DNA of 64,000 nt from Trichuris trichiura. Its lineage: Eukaryota > Nematoda > Enoplea > Trichinellida > Trichuridae. Positions 9,800 to 21,078 of the stretch are shown piece by piece. Each line of letters starts with the position of its first letter. The first letter of the stretch is position 1. The stretch spans positions 806,001 through 870,000 of the forward strand of contig JBAJFE010000062.1 of NCBI GenBank assembly GCA_037903355.1, read 5' to 3'. Position numbers and translations under genes: made by a program. The notes beneath the pieces are model-generated. The model did not search any database and was not told the origin of the DNA. It saw only the letters and a program-made list of their open reading frames with translations.

Positions 9800-11038
9800 A
9801 TGGAAAAAATGACAGCTATCTTAAGCACCAACAATTATGCCCCTTTACCCACTGACCCTACAGAGGCTTCCCGGAAAAATCTTCGATCTCTCCTCATCAC
9901 ATATGCCACAGAGACCAAAGAACCTGAAATCAACAAAATGATAACACATCTTAAGTTTGCATCGAACTTCAGACCCCCTGAGCTCTATGGTCTCCCAAAA
10001 GTACACAAACCAGGGATTCCAATGAGACCAATAGTCTCCACCATTAATAGTATCACAAGTGAACTCAGTCGATACTTAGGAACGATCATCAAACCACTTA
10101 CTGGCAAAGAGCCGTCCTTTATCAAAAATAGCAAAACTTTTGTCAACGAAATCCGGAGTCACTACCTAGAACCAGATGAGATTCTGGTTAGTTATGATGT
10201 AAAAGAACTATTCCCGAGCATCCCCATATCAGATACACTTGAGATCCTATACAATCTCCTCAATGCAGACACAAGTCTACCCACGAGAACTAAACTAAAT
10301 CCCTTTCACATTGTCAAATTGGTTTCCTTTTGCATGGAAGAAGGCAATCATTTCACTTTTGATAACAAGTACTACAAACAATCTAGCGGAGTACCTATGG
10401 GCAGCCCCTTATCTCCAGTATTAGCAGAAATATTTATGGAAAGCTTTGAAAGACAAATGTTCGCAACGGTAGACAGACACATAGCTCCACGCCTTTTCAA
10501 AAGGTACGTAGACGATATATTCGTAATTATTAAAGCTGGAAAGGAAGAGCAATTTTTACAATTCCTCAACAACATCCGCCCGAACCAAATCGTTTTCACA
10601 ATGGAAAAAGAAGACAACAACACCCTACCCTTTCTAGACGCTTTAATTATTCGCACAAACGATGGGCTAAAAACCAGAGTATATAGAAAACCCACGCACA
10701 CGGATCAGTACCTCAACTTTTCATCACATCACCCCAGATCAGTAATGCGTGGTATCCTCTCCGGAATGATTGACCGAGCAATCAAATTATGCAGACCAGA
10801 ATATCTTCAACCAGAGTTCCACCACATTCGGAAAATGTTCTACAAGAACGGATATTCCAGGTCCTTTATTAGCCAAGTATTCAACTACAAGCTTCGCAAA
10901 GGTGAATCTAGTGCAGAAAACGCTTCGCACCAACCTTGCTTAGTTATTCCCTATGTGGCAAGCTTAGGAGAAAAAATTACCCGGCTAGGAAGAACGTTAG
11001 GTTTCAGAGTCTTCTTCAAGAGCTCCCCTAACCTCTGA
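9800..11038 (+). CDS. Penelope-like reverse transcriptase (partial N-terminus)
   Basis: A 412-residue reading frame for the polymerase of a Penelope-like retroelement, which copies element RNA into DNA at the target. Visible RT motifs in order: RPIVS near residue 75, SYDVKELFPSIP near 130-140, GVPMGSPLSPVLA near 196-208, and the catalytic RYVDDIF at about 235-241. The frame is open upstream of the ATG (VLLDRNTY precedes it) until the inversion junction, so the true N-terminus is missing. The frame ends at a TGA that replaces AGA; beyond it the same frame continues into the GIY-YIG domain. It is therefore probably a recently disabled copy. Known relatives encode one RT-endonuclease protein. 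Confidence 0.9.
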   Translation: MEKMTAILSTNNYAPLPTDPTEASRKNLRSLLITYATETKEPEINKMITHLKFASNFRPPELYGLPKVHKPGIPMRPIVSTINSITSELSRYLGTIIKPLTGKEPSFIKNSKTFVNEIRSHYLEPDEILVSYDVKELFPSIPISDTLEILYNLLNADTSLPTRTKLNPFHIVKLVSFCMEEGNHFTFDNKYYKQSSGVPMGSPLSPVLAEIFMESFERQMFATVDRHIAPRLFKRYVDDIFVIIKAGKEEQFLQFLNNIRPNQIVFTMEKEDNNTLPFLDALIIRTNDGLKTRVYRKPTHTDQYLNFSSHHPRSVMRGILSGMIDRAIKLCRPEYLQPEFHHIRKMFYKNGYSRSFISQVFNYKLRKGESSAENASHQPCLVIPYVASLGEKITRLGRTLGFRVFFKSSPNL

Positions 11039-11554
11039 TCAATTCTTCGCTCGGGAAAAACAAAAATCCCAACAAACAAGAAGACAGGATTAGTATACGC
11101 AGTCGAATGCTTTTGCTCAGGAATTTATATTGGCGAAACGGGAAACACTTTAGAACATTGGTTTAATGAACATTTAAGAAAGCTTGCAAGTTACAACAAT
11201 GCGAAGGCCCTGCTCCATAGCAATGGCTATGGAACTACACAAAGAGGAAGACCAATTTTAAACCTGATTATCACCATGGAAAAAGTCAAACAGGCCTTTG
11301 CCGTAGCAGAACATGCCACACAATGTAACCAAACGCTCAACCCAAAAGTCTTATGTTATGAAAAGAACGCACGATTAAGAAGAATCAAAGAAGCACTTTA
11401 CATAAGACACAACCTCACATACAACCGCGACCAAGGAGCAGATGTAAGTGAAATTTGGACAAATATAGTGACGCGTTACGACTGCTGTTCCATAATTGGA
11501 CGTGATACAAGAACATATGGAGCAAGTGAAAGGAGAAATAATCACCGCACATGA
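11039..11554 (+). pseudogene. Penelope GIY-YIG endonuclease domain, cut off by TGA
   Basis: In frame with the RT after the stop at 11,036-11,038. It contains GLVYAVECFCSGIYIGETGN, the GIY-YIG signature, which nicks target DNA in Penelope-like elements. The usual Arg about ten residues later is Trp here (HWFNEH). The frame closes at 11,554. The two lesions suggest the copy cannot move by itself. Confidence 0.85.
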
Positions 11555-11698
11555 GAAAAAAATGCGAAAAAAAGAGAAATCACACACCATACAAACAGAA
11601 AAACCACCAACAGAGAACTTTAAAACACCCGCTTTAAAACATGAAAACGACAGAAGACTCAAGTCACGCGCACAAGTTACATCCATAACTCACCACCG

Positions 11699-11726
11699 CT
11701 GAAAACGGGTCTCGGTCGACCCGAAA
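11699..11726 (+). other. Degraded hammerhead-like core (sense copy)
   Basis: Plus strand CTGAAAA, CGGGTC/GACCCG stem, GAAA. It is the counterpart of 8,556-8,583, but the conserved G of CTGANGA is A here, which would be expected to abolish catalysis. Confidence 0.55.
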
Positions 11727-11830
11727 GCTCCGGAGTAATTTATCACATTAAACGGCAAAAACTCCGTAATAAAACTTTTCCATTATGAAAACATACGCAC
11801 CCGTACAAAAAAACCACGCTTTCAAGAGTG

Positions 11831-11841
11831 TGTAGGGGCAG
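11831..11841. repeat. Target-site duplication, right of Penelope element
   Basis: TGTAGGGGCAG, identical to 8,496-8,506. Confidence 0.8.
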
Positions 11842-11860
11842 CATAAAGCTATCTTACGTT

Positions 11861-11933
11861 TGCCTCGAGCCGGGATTGAACCGGCGACATTTAGATCTTC
11901 AGTCTAACGCTCTCCCTACTGAGCTATCGAGGC
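11861..11933 (-). tRNA. tRNA-Phe(GAA)
   Basis: 73 nt, acceptor GCCTCGA/TCGAGGC, anticodon loop CTGAAGA (anticodon GAA), T arm GCCGGTTCAATCCCGGC. Identical in body to the other intact Phe genes in the window. The spacing to the next tRNA-Glu relic is about 1.1 kb, as in the other modules. Confidence 0.93.
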
Positions 11934-13016
11934 ACAAGCTCCCTGTACCTAAGGGCATCATGCCACAACATACGTTTTCCCGCGGGGCGACGAAGTAAAC
12001 CATGTAACTATGCACGAGTGGTTTACATCAAAACTTATTCTTATACTTCCTCCATTTGCGTCTTTGAAACTTCGCGCGACCTCTTCCTCTTGAGCATTTG
12101 TCAGTCATGAGTAATTGTTTCGTATTACGAAATTTCTTTTAGGAGAGCAATGATACTCGTAAAACTGTGCCCTTTTTAGCGGGGCTGACGCACTGTCTTT
12201 TAAAAATGTGCGTAACTGGGTCTCCGTTCGGAGAAATACTGAACTTACCGAAACGTTGTAGGGCTCTTGCTACGTGCGCTTTACGACTTTTCGCCGACGA
12301 TTTAAGTAGAAGATTTCCGAAGGCTCTGGGCTTCCCCTCTCATCTCTTCAGCAGGAAGATTAAACTGTTTTCTACACATGGCAGAGTAATATGATCACGT
12401 GGCCTTACAGCGACTACTAAAGTGCGTTTGCAAGAAAGAATTAATCGCATGTCAAACGTTGCAGCTTGTGGGCGGGTTATGATACTGTTTTCGTAGGACC
12501 AATGATTAAAAGACCCGTTTTTTCATGATCACAAAAACATTCACTGCTTTCAAGTTACGCTGTCTACAAATACCTGTGAAGTTCTGACCGTCTACTGTTA
12601 GTTACATGTTTTCGCTTTTGTTTCTCACAGGTTTTGTTATTGAACAGAAATTATTTCACTGTCTCATGTAGAAGCAGTCGCGCTGAATGTGTGGACGTTA
12701 ACATTTCACAGTTACAAGCATTTTTCCTCACAAATAGTGCACTATAATAGCGCTTGATGATTTGCGACGCAGTTTTTGTTCATTGACTATAGTGGCGGTG
12801 ATGGATTTCCTATCGGAGATGGAGCCAGGCTGTACTTTCGATGGTGCTGAAACGTAAAAGCTTACGCCGGTTTTATAAACTGCATTTTTAATGTTTCACG
12901 TGTCACAGAGGTGCTGAGAAAACCTAACATGTTCTACCGGCCTTAAGAATAAAATTTGGATCGCAAATATCATAAACTTTTGTACGAGATGACTATTCTG
13001 AAAGTCCATTGCGCCC

Positions 13017-13066
13017 TCCCGTGTGGTCTAGTGGTCTAGGATTTGTAGCTTTCTCCCACACGGCCA
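13017..13066 (+). pseudogene. 5' two-thirds of tRNA-Glu, broken by hAT sequence
   Basis: TCCCGTGTGGTCTAGTGG and the anticodon arm match tRNA-Glu (here CTTTCTC in the loop region), up to CACACGGCC. The T arm and 3' acceptor are absent, replaced directly by a hAT transposase fragment. The missing 3' third was not found beyond the element. Confidence 0.8.
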
Positions 13067-13922
13067 TCAAAAGTAAATCGCTGAATGAGGGATTATTCAG
13101 ACAGCTTGGTGAACAGAATGATGAAGACTTCAATCGCCTGTTACTTCACACTGAAGTTCGCTGGTTGTCAAAGGGTGCTTGTTTAACTCGCTTTTACAGC
13201 CTTTTTGACACAGTTCCAGAACTTTTGTGGTGTGTGAACCCTTCTCTACGAGAAAATTTAAAGAAAAACAAGAAGAACATCGCATATCTGGCAGACATAT
13301 ACTGCAAATTCAATGCAGTGAACGTGCAGCTCCAAGGCAGTAACTTAAACTTGATTAAAACTAAAGGAGTTATATTTGCTTTCGTCGCAAAATTGCCAAT
13401 TTTCAAAGGAAACTTGCGGGCCGGTGAGTTCTATCAGTTTCTCCTTCTAGCTGCACTGAAGGAGGAAGAGAACATCGCTGAGCAAGAAGTTGAAGTGTAC
13501 AGTCAACACTTGGAAATGCTACACGTTGACTCCACGGAACGGTTCAGTGATATCCTTTACTTGAAAATTCCACAGTGGGCAATAGACCCAATGTCCAACG
13601 TCGGCGAAGCGGAGATGGAATTGCAGGGAAAACTGGTTGAACTGCAAAACAGTGAAGAGCTGAAAGTGAAGTTGAAAAGTGAATATCAGCAGCTTTGGCT
13701 ACAGAGCGAAATAAGAAAGCTGTTTCCGCTGTTATGGGCTCCTGTAGAAAACATCCTTATTGCGTTTCCGTTGTCTTATTTAGCAGATTGCGCATTTGGC
13801 GCAGTTACGGAGCTTCTAAGTAGCAAGAGAATAGTCGGCTGGACATAGTGAATCGAGGCGACCTTAGACTGATGATGACAAAGATGCAGCCAAACGTAGA
13901 CAACTTTCTCGTACTGCATTGA
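13067..13922 (+). pseudogene. hAT transposase fragment (ZBED5/SCAND3-like)
   Basis: An ORF of roughly 270 residues showing the hAT features LLLHTEVRWLSKG near the start and, near the end, a segment like the hAT dimerisation region (AFPLSYLADCAFGAVTELL). The zinc finger and first catalytic part are missing, so it is N-terminally truncated. A one-frame shift near 13,826 breaks the conserved ending; the other frame continues RLDIVNRGDLRL to a stop at 13,920-13,922. The apparent start codon at 13,009 lies in tRNA-derived sequence. Its last third is duplicated in inverse orientation at 18,461-18,790. Confidence 0.8.
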
Positions 13923-14469
13923 GCACACCCATCACATTGAGTAGTGTCCGTTCATGTGCAGTCGCAAACTTGCGTTAGTTTCTTTTGTATTTTCTCGCTT
14001 AACCGCTTTCACTTCAATCTGGTTCCTTGTCAGTCCAATTCTTTTTGGTGTACATAAGACAACAAACAGACGCACACTGATTGTTTTTTTCAGGAAAGGC
14101 TAATGAATGCTTCTTGCATATGTGACTACATGTCCTGAAAAACGTGACAAGAGATGTGAAAGGCAAGTAGAAATTTTCACATCGTAAAGTGGTTGGTGGA
14201 AAAGCAGGAGTGGTATAGTACGCCTTTCAGGTGACGAGGAGTTGAAGTCTTTAGTGCAAAATGTTCTCACGAGCAGCGGTTTTGCAAAAATTTTCCAATC
14301 GGGAGCGACGGAGGGAAATGTTTGAGAACCTACTAACCTCCTGGCTATGCCACGTCCAACCTTGCAGCCAATCAGCGCGCTCCAAATTGACCAATCAAAA
14401 TTGGGAAGCAGTAGCAGTCAGGAGTGTTCACAGGGGGCCGAGGAAGAAAAAGTTTGAGAACCTATGGGT

Positions 14470-15957
14470 TAGTGTTATTATGTTATTCCGTTGTAATGTA
14501 TCCTCTGCGTGATTAGCCTATAGTTTGTTGTTCGGTTATAGTGTTATTACGCTGTTGTGTTGTAATGTATTTTGTGCACGATTAGTCTATAGTTTGTTAA
14601 TCAGTCATAGTGTTATTACGTTATTGTGCTGTAATGTATTCTGTGCATGATTAGTCTATAGTTTGTTGTTCCGTTATAGTGTTATTACGCTGTTGTGTTG
14701 TAATGTATTTTGTGCATGATTAGTCTGTCGTTTGTTGTTCCGCTATAGTATTATTACGCTGTTGTGTTGTAATGTATTTTGTGCATGATTAGTCTGTAGT
14801 TTGTTATTCGGTTATAGTGTTATTACGCTGTTGTGTTGAAATGTACTTTGTGCATGATTAGTCTGTAGTTTGTTGTTCCGCTATAGTGTTAATACGATAT
14901 TGTGTTGTAATGTATTTTGTGCATGATTATTCTATAGTTTGTTGTTCCGCTATAGTGTTATTACGCTATTGTGTTGTAATGTATTTTGTGCATGATTAGT
15001 CTTTAGTTTGTTATTCGGTTCTAGTGTTTTTACGTTATTGTGTTGTAATGCATTTTGTGCATGATTATTTTATAGTTTGTTGTCCCGCTATAGTGTTATT
15101 ACGTTATTGTGTTGTAATGTATTTTGTGCATGATTAGTCTATAGTTTGTTGTTCCGCTAGTGTTATTACGCTGTTGTGTTGTAATGTATTTTGTGCATGA
15201 TTAGTCTGTAGTTTGTTGTTCCGGTATAGTGTTATTACGCTGTTGTGTTGTAATGTATTTTGTGCATGATTAGTCCGTAGTTTGTTATTCGGTTATAGTG
15301 TTATTACGTTATTGTGTTGTAATGTATTTTGTGCATGATTAGTCTGTCGTTTGTTGTTCCGCTATAGTGTTATTACGCTGTTGTGTTGTAATGTATTTTG
15401 TGCATGATTAGTCCGTAGTTTGTTGTTCCGTTATAGTGTTATTACGCTGTTGTGTTGTAATGTATTTTGTGCATGATTAGTCTATAGTTTGGTGTTCCGC
15501 TATAATGTTATTACGTTCTCATGTTGTAATGTATTTTGTGCATGATTAGTCTGTAGTTTGTTATTCGGTTATAGTGTTATTACGCTGTTGTGTTGGAATG
15601 TACTTTGTGCATGATTAGTCTGTAGTTTGTTGTTCCGCTATAGTGTTATTACGCTGTTGTGTTGTAATGTATTTTGTGCATGATTAGTCTATAGTTTGTT
15701 ATTCGGTTCTAGTGTTTTTACGTTCTTGTGTTGTAATGTATTTTGTGCATGATTAGTCTATAGTTTGTTGTTCCGCTGCAGTGTTATTACGCTGTTGTGT
15801 TGCAATGTATTTTGTGCATGATTAGTCTATAGTTTGTTATTCGATTATAGTGTTATTACGCTGTTGTGTTGTAATGTATTTTGTGCATGATTAGTCTATG
15901 GTTTGTTGTTCGGTCAAAGTGTTATTACGCTATTGTGTTGTAATGTATTTTGCATGA
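14470..15957 (+). repeat. 69-bp tandem repeat, forward block
   Basis: About 21 copies of a 69-bp unit, e.g. with GTGCATGATTAGTCTATAGT at 14,712, 14,781 and so on at 69-bp steps. Units differ at a few sites (GTTCCGCTATA versus ATTCGGTTATA variants alternate), indicating internal homogenisation. No ORF is credible. Confidence 0.95.
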
Positions 15958-15964
15958 TAACACT

Positions 15965-17845
15965 GTAACTCCACAATAACACTTTAATCAAGCAACAAAC
16001 TATAGAATAATCATGCACAAAATACATTACAACACAACAGCGTAATAACGCTATAACCGAATAACAAACCATAGACTAATCATGCACAAAATACATTACA
16101 ACACAATAGCGTAATAACACTATAACCGAATAACAAACTATAGACTAATCATGCACAAAATACGTTACAACACAACAGCGTAATAACACTATAGCGGAAC
16201 AACAAACTATAGACTAATCATGCACAAAATACATTACAACACAATAACGTAAAAACACTAGAACCGAATACCAAACTATAGACTAATCATGCACAAAATA
16301 CATTACAACACAACAACGTAATAACACTATAACCGAATAACAAACTATAGACTAATCATGCACAAAATACATTACAACACAACAGCGTAATATTACTATA
16401 GCCGAACAACAAACCATAGACTAATCATGCACAAAATACATTACAATACAACAGCGTAATAACACTATAACCCAATAACAAACTATAGACTACTCATGCA
16501 CAAAATACATTACAACAGAACAGCGTAATAACACTATAGCGGAACAACAAACTACAGACTAATCATGCACAAAATACATTCCAACAGAACAGCGTAATAA
16601 CACTATAGCGGAACAACAAACTACAGACTAATCATGCACAAAATACATTACAACACAATAACGTAATAACACTAACCGAATAACAAGCTATAGACTAATC
16701 ATGCACAAAATACATTCGAACACAACAGCGTAATAACATTATAGCAGAACAACAAACTATAGACTAACCATGCACAAAGTACATTCCAACACAATAACGT
16801 AATAACACTATAACCGAATAACAAACTATAGACTAATCATGCACAAAATACATTCGAACACAACGGCGTAATAACATTATAGCAGAACAACAAACTATAG
16901 ACTAACCATGCACAAAGTACATTCCAACACAATAACGTAATAACACTATAACCGAATAACAAACTATAGACTAATCATGCACAAAATACATTCGAACACA
17001 ACAGCGTAATAACACTATAGCGGAACAACAAACTATAGACTAATCATGCACTACATACATTACAACAGAACAGCGTAATAGCACTGTAACCGAATAACAA
17101 ACCATAGACTAGTCATGAACAAAATACATTACAACACAACACCGTAGTAACACTATAACCGAATAACAAACTATGGACTAATCATGCACAAAATACATTA
17201 GAACACAAGAACGTAATAGCACTATGACCGAACAACAAGCTATAGACTAATTATGCACAAAATATATTACAACAGAAGAGCGTAATAACACTGTAACCAA
17301 ATAACAAACTGTAGACTAATCGTGCACAAAATGCATTACAACACAACAGCGGAATAGCAGTATAATCTAACAACAAACTATAGACTAATCATGCATAAAA
17401 TACATTACGAAGCAGCAGCGTAATAACCCTATAATCTAACAAGACACTATAGACTAATCGTGCACAAGATACATTGCAACACAACAACATAATAACACTA
17501 TGGCCGAACGACAAACTATAGACTACCCATGCACAAAATACCTTGCGAAACAATAACGTAATAACTTTATAACCGAATAACAAACAATAGACTGCTCATG
17601 CACAAAATACTTTAGAACAGAACAGCGTAATAACACTGTAACCGAATAACAAACTATAGACTAATCGTGCACAAAATACATTATAACCCAGCAGCGTGAT
17701 AAGACTATAACTGAATAACACACTATGGACTAATCATGCGTAAAATACATTACAACGCAAGAACGTAATAGCACTATGGCCGAAGAACAAACTATAGACT
17801 AATTATGCACAAGATACGTTGCAGCGCAATAACATAATAACACTA
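15965..17845 (-). repeat. 69-bp tandem repeat, inverted block
   Basis: About 27 copies of the same unit in the opposite orientation, with units reading ACTATAGACTAATCATGCAC. They are more divergent towards the right end. The turn-around lies in a short irregular stretch at 15,951-15,985. Confidence 0.95.
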
Positions 17846-18460
17846 ACCCATAGGTTCTCAAACTTTTTCTTCCTCGCCCCCTGTGAATGTTCCTGAGCGC
17901 TAGTGCCTTCCAATTCTGATTGGTCAATTTTACGCGCGCTGATTGGCTAGAAGGTTGTACGTGGCGTAGCCGGGAGGTCAGTAGGTTCTCGAACGTTTCC
18001 CTCCGTCGCTCCCTGTGGGAAAAGTTTTGCGACACCACCCTTTCGTGAGAACGTGTTGCCCAAAAGACTTTTACTCCTGGTTACAGGAAAGGCGTACTAT
18101 ACCGGTCCTGCTTTTGCACCAACGATTTTGTGATGTGAAAATTTCTGCTTGCCTTTCACTACTCTTCTCTCATTTTTCATAACATGGTGTCATATATAGA
18201 CCCGAAGCATTCATTAGTCTTTCCCGAAAGAAACAGTCAGTGTTAGTCTACTTGTTTTCGTGTGCACACCAAACAGAATTGTAATGACAAGGAACCAGAT
18301 TGAAGTGAAAACGCTTAAGCGAGAAGATACAAAAAAAACTATAACGCAAGTTTGCGACTGCACATGAACGGACACAGCTCAATGTGGTGGGTGTGCTTGA
18401 TGTACGAGCAAGTTTTGTAAGTTTGGCTGCATCTTTGTCAGCATCAGTATAAGATCGCCT

Positions 18461-18790
18461 TCATTCACTATGTCCAGCCGACTTCACTTGGTACTTAGCA
18501 GCTCCGTAACTGCGCTGAATCCGCATTCTGCTAGATAAGACGATGGAAACGCAATGAGGAAGTTTTCTACAGCAGCCCATAACAGCGGATACAGTTCCCT
18601 TATTTCGCGCTGTTGCCACAACTGCTGGTATCCCATTTTCCATTTCACTTTCAGCTCTTCATTGCTTTGCAGTTCGATCAGTTCTTACTGCAATTCCATC
18701 TCCGCTTCGCAGACGTTGGACATAGGCTCTATTGCCCACAGTGGAATTTTCTAGTAAAGGATATCAGTGAACCATTCTGTGAAGTTTTCG
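18461..18790 (-). pseudogene. Inverted fragment of the hAT transposase
   Basis: The reverse complement matches 13,541-13,860 of the left copy, including the end of the transposase. It is broken by stops and frameshifts. Similarity stops near 18,790, so this copy is about 475 bp shorter than the left one. Confidence 0.8.
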
Positions 18791-19088
18791 TAGTCAGTGG
18801 CCGTTGCTGTATGATACTCTGTGTTTGTTTGTCCACCGTCTGTTCGTGTGTGTATGCCTCAAGTATGAGTTGTATAAAATGAACAGATTTGGGTGGACAG
18901 ACTGGTCAGACGATATTCCCCGGGTAAGTTCACGTCCTTGTGTTCATAGGGCAGCGGAAAGTAACAGTAGCTTTCGGGCATACTTGTTTGCGATTGCTAC
19001 ACACCTCTTCTCATGCATGTATGGTAAGCGCTTGATGTTACCAACTACTTTTTGCATGGTTTCTTTCGGAGCAGATGAAAGTAACCGG

Positions 19089-19209
19089 TGCTTTTAATAG
19101 TGCACGAATTAACAAACGGAACTTTCATCTGGAAACCGCGTAGAGTCACTGTGACGGCCGCGCAACATCGGTAAGGCTCCGTTTGTTAATCCCTGTGCAA
19201 TTGAAAGCA
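19089..19209. repeat. Imperfect inverted repeat, MITE-like
   Basis: 19,089-19,120 and 19,178-19,209 are about 32-bp arms, best matched at ATTAACAAACGGA/TCCGTTTGTTAAT. Interior about 57 bp, no coding. Confidence 0.55.
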
Positions 19210-19264
19210 TCTGTTACTGTTACGTAGGAAAGCTCTGAAAAATAAAGCTGAGTGTATTGGTCCT

Positions 19265-19312
19265 GTTCATTTTTTCCTAATAATCGCTCATCCATCGCTG
19301 GTAGAGCAACTG
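19265..19312 (+). repeat. 48-bp dispersed repeat, copy 1
   Basis: TTTTTCCTAATAATCGCTCA and the following GGTAG-GCAA motif recur in the same orientation at 22,244-22,290, next to a Tigger fragment. Probably part of the same transposon family. Confidence 0.65.
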
Positions 19313-21047
19313 TTAGTTGCTAATATAGTCACCGTATATGAGTGCCTACAAGAAGTTCCCCTACCTACGGCCTTTCGAACCTGGGCGGCTTGCTTTTCAG
19401 CAAAGAACACCCCTTATGGTGAATAAAAGCAAAAGGAAAATTTTCTCACAACTGCGTGCTTTGGTCAATATTTCGGCAACTCCTTTTCCATTGACATCTT
19501 ATTCGTTTAACAGTGCACTGAATTAAGGGGGAAAACGTAGGGCGCTCTGAAAACGCGTCGTTTCTTGACAAGCTGTCCTCCATTCATTCGCCAAACGTTT
19601 GGCATCTTTTAAACACCACTTTTAGCTTCCCGCTTTTGTCAAGCCACCAAACTCGTTTACCGAGCTTATTTTGTTCGTTAAATGGGTAGGTAAAGCTTCT
19701 TTCTTGCGCGCAAACGCAAGAGGAGCGAAGTTATTGGTAAACTGCAAGTTTCTCCTTTGGCGGGAACGTGAGTCCTTTGGAAAACTTTACTCTTCCCTTG
19801 CCCGTATCCAAATAGACGTTTGTATGTCTTTTGCCGAAAACACAAGCGCTGAAATACACGAACAACGTTACGCTTACTCAGTTTGGCAGACGCAGTGACG
19901 ATTTTGACATTGTTTCTTAGGAAGTAGCGAAAAAATACTGGGAAATGTCTCCCCTCGCTATCGAAGTTTTGACAGGCGTTTAGAAATTAGCACCAGTTCG
20001 CTCAGATTGCGAAGAATTTTGAATCAGTGCGCCAACCTTCGATGGCAGAAGTATCGTAACCAGTGTTCCTTGAAAATCATTGACTCTTCTACTCAATTTC
20101 GAGTCTTCCGTGCTTCTTTGAAGCGTTGGAAGCTATCTAAGCTGCGCCATTTCCATTCAAAAAACTTTCTTACCCATACTGTTGCTATCGGTAGACTAGG
20201 TACCGTTTTCTCGCTGCGCCGGTCGTTTCTGTCAGTAATTATGTTTCTGAGCGAAGTTTTCCAATTTAGTTGATTGAATCACTGTACATTTTAAGATGAA
20301 AAGTATGAATTCAAACACCGGATTTTTAATGCCGGCAATAGTCTGATAAAGTACGCAAAGGTTCAACGTCTCGGTATGTCGTCGAAAAAATATTTAGCGC
20401 AAAAATGATTTGTCATTTTGCATTTTTCCAGAATATCTTATTGACGGAGAACGGTACCAACCCCCATGCAACGGCCACCTATGCTACATGATGGATTTTG
20501 GTCTGTCTCGCTTTAAGATAGGTTGGTGTGCAACCCTTTTATTATTGTATTATTTGGGCACCCAATGCGATTATTTTTAGGTGGCCGTCTCTATTATTCG
20601 ATATTGCCCTAGAGCTGGATATAGTACGGGGCAATGAAGGGCACCATTCCCACATGTACCCTTTAATGCGGGACATGTTAAGGTATTCTGCTTATTTTCG
20701 CAAAATTTTCTATTACTCCATTCTGTCTTTAGAAATTCGTGGGGGAGATACAATCCGAAGATCAATGCCCTCTGGATAGCCCACTTAATGCACTTCTTAG
20801 CTGACGGAATCAACTGTGTGGGCTACCAGCTGCAGCCGGCGTTGAAGATCCGATTAATGGACATTAAAACGCAAGTTGCCCAATGCAACTCATGCGAAGA
20901 AGTGCTCGTCAAAACGGATCTGTTTCCATTAAGATCCAAGTTTTTGCGCCAAGTACGCGCAATTGCTAATTTTCCACCCACGTGTCACTAATTGTTCATC
21001 AATATTGTATCTATATTAAAATTAAACGAGCGGTGTTAGTTGAGCCG

Positions 21048-21078
21048 CTGATGACCAGTGACGGTTAAACACTTGAAA
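21048..21078 (+). ncRNA. Hammerhead-like core, plus strand
   Basis: CTGATGA, an imperfect stem CCAGTG/CACTTG, then GAAA. Immediately upstream GCGG and CCGC could close a stem I hairpin (21,031-21,048). The 5' CCG and 3' GC match the other hammerhead-like copies. No RT sequence is visible nearby. Confidence 0.4.

Larger units (their letters stand above)
8507..11830 (+). mobile_element. Penelope-like retroelement (GIY-YIG type), partly inverted
   Basis: The 3.3 kb insertion lies between flanking 11-bp repeats. It has two parts: an antisense 5'-truncated copy (8,507 to about 9,758) and a sense copy starting inside the reverse transcriptase (about 9,759-11,830). The two meet head to head, and the outer ends are complementary (TTTTATTACGGAG on the left). 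Such partial inverted arrangements, and RT fused to a GIY-YIG endonuclease, are characteristic of Penelope-like elements. The right end carries about 50 bp that the left end lacks. Confidence 0.9.
7009..13066. repeat. tRNA module copy A1 (Lys-Pro-Gly-Phe-Glu), interrupted
   Basis: The intergenic sequence here aligns with 32,705-35,500 and 45,784-48,540. The Pro-Gly spacing (295 bp) equals that of the other copies. A1 is the most decayed copy: Pro, Gly and Glu are broken, a 3.3 kb Penelope-like element sits between Gly and Phe, and the module ends inside tRNA-Glu where hAT sequence starts. Confidence 0.85.
13541..18790. mobile_element. 5.2-kb fold-back structure: inverted hAT ends enclosing a satellite
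   Basis: 13,541-14,470 (hAT C-terminal coding plus 3' part) is the reverse complement, with moderate divergence, of about 17,848-18,790. Both inner ends finish with a hAT-like sequence (CATAGGTTCTCAAACTTTTT pointing outward from the satellite). Between them a 69-bp tandem repeat occupies about 3.4 kb and reverses direction at about 15,960. The whole block can therefore fold into one long hairpin. Confidence 0.85.
18791..21047. other. Anonymous region, small repeats only
   Basis: Several 60-95 codon ORFs occur but none shows a domain I recognise. Inverted repeats are listed separately. A 10-bp inverted pair ACGGCCACCT/AGGTGGCCGT lies near 20,470 and 20,580. Confidence 0.45.

Noticed and set aside
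14261..18038. Short ORFs within and beside the 69-bp repeat blocks
   Set aside because: They are reading frames through satellite or hAT 3' sequence, repeat with the unit and show no domain.
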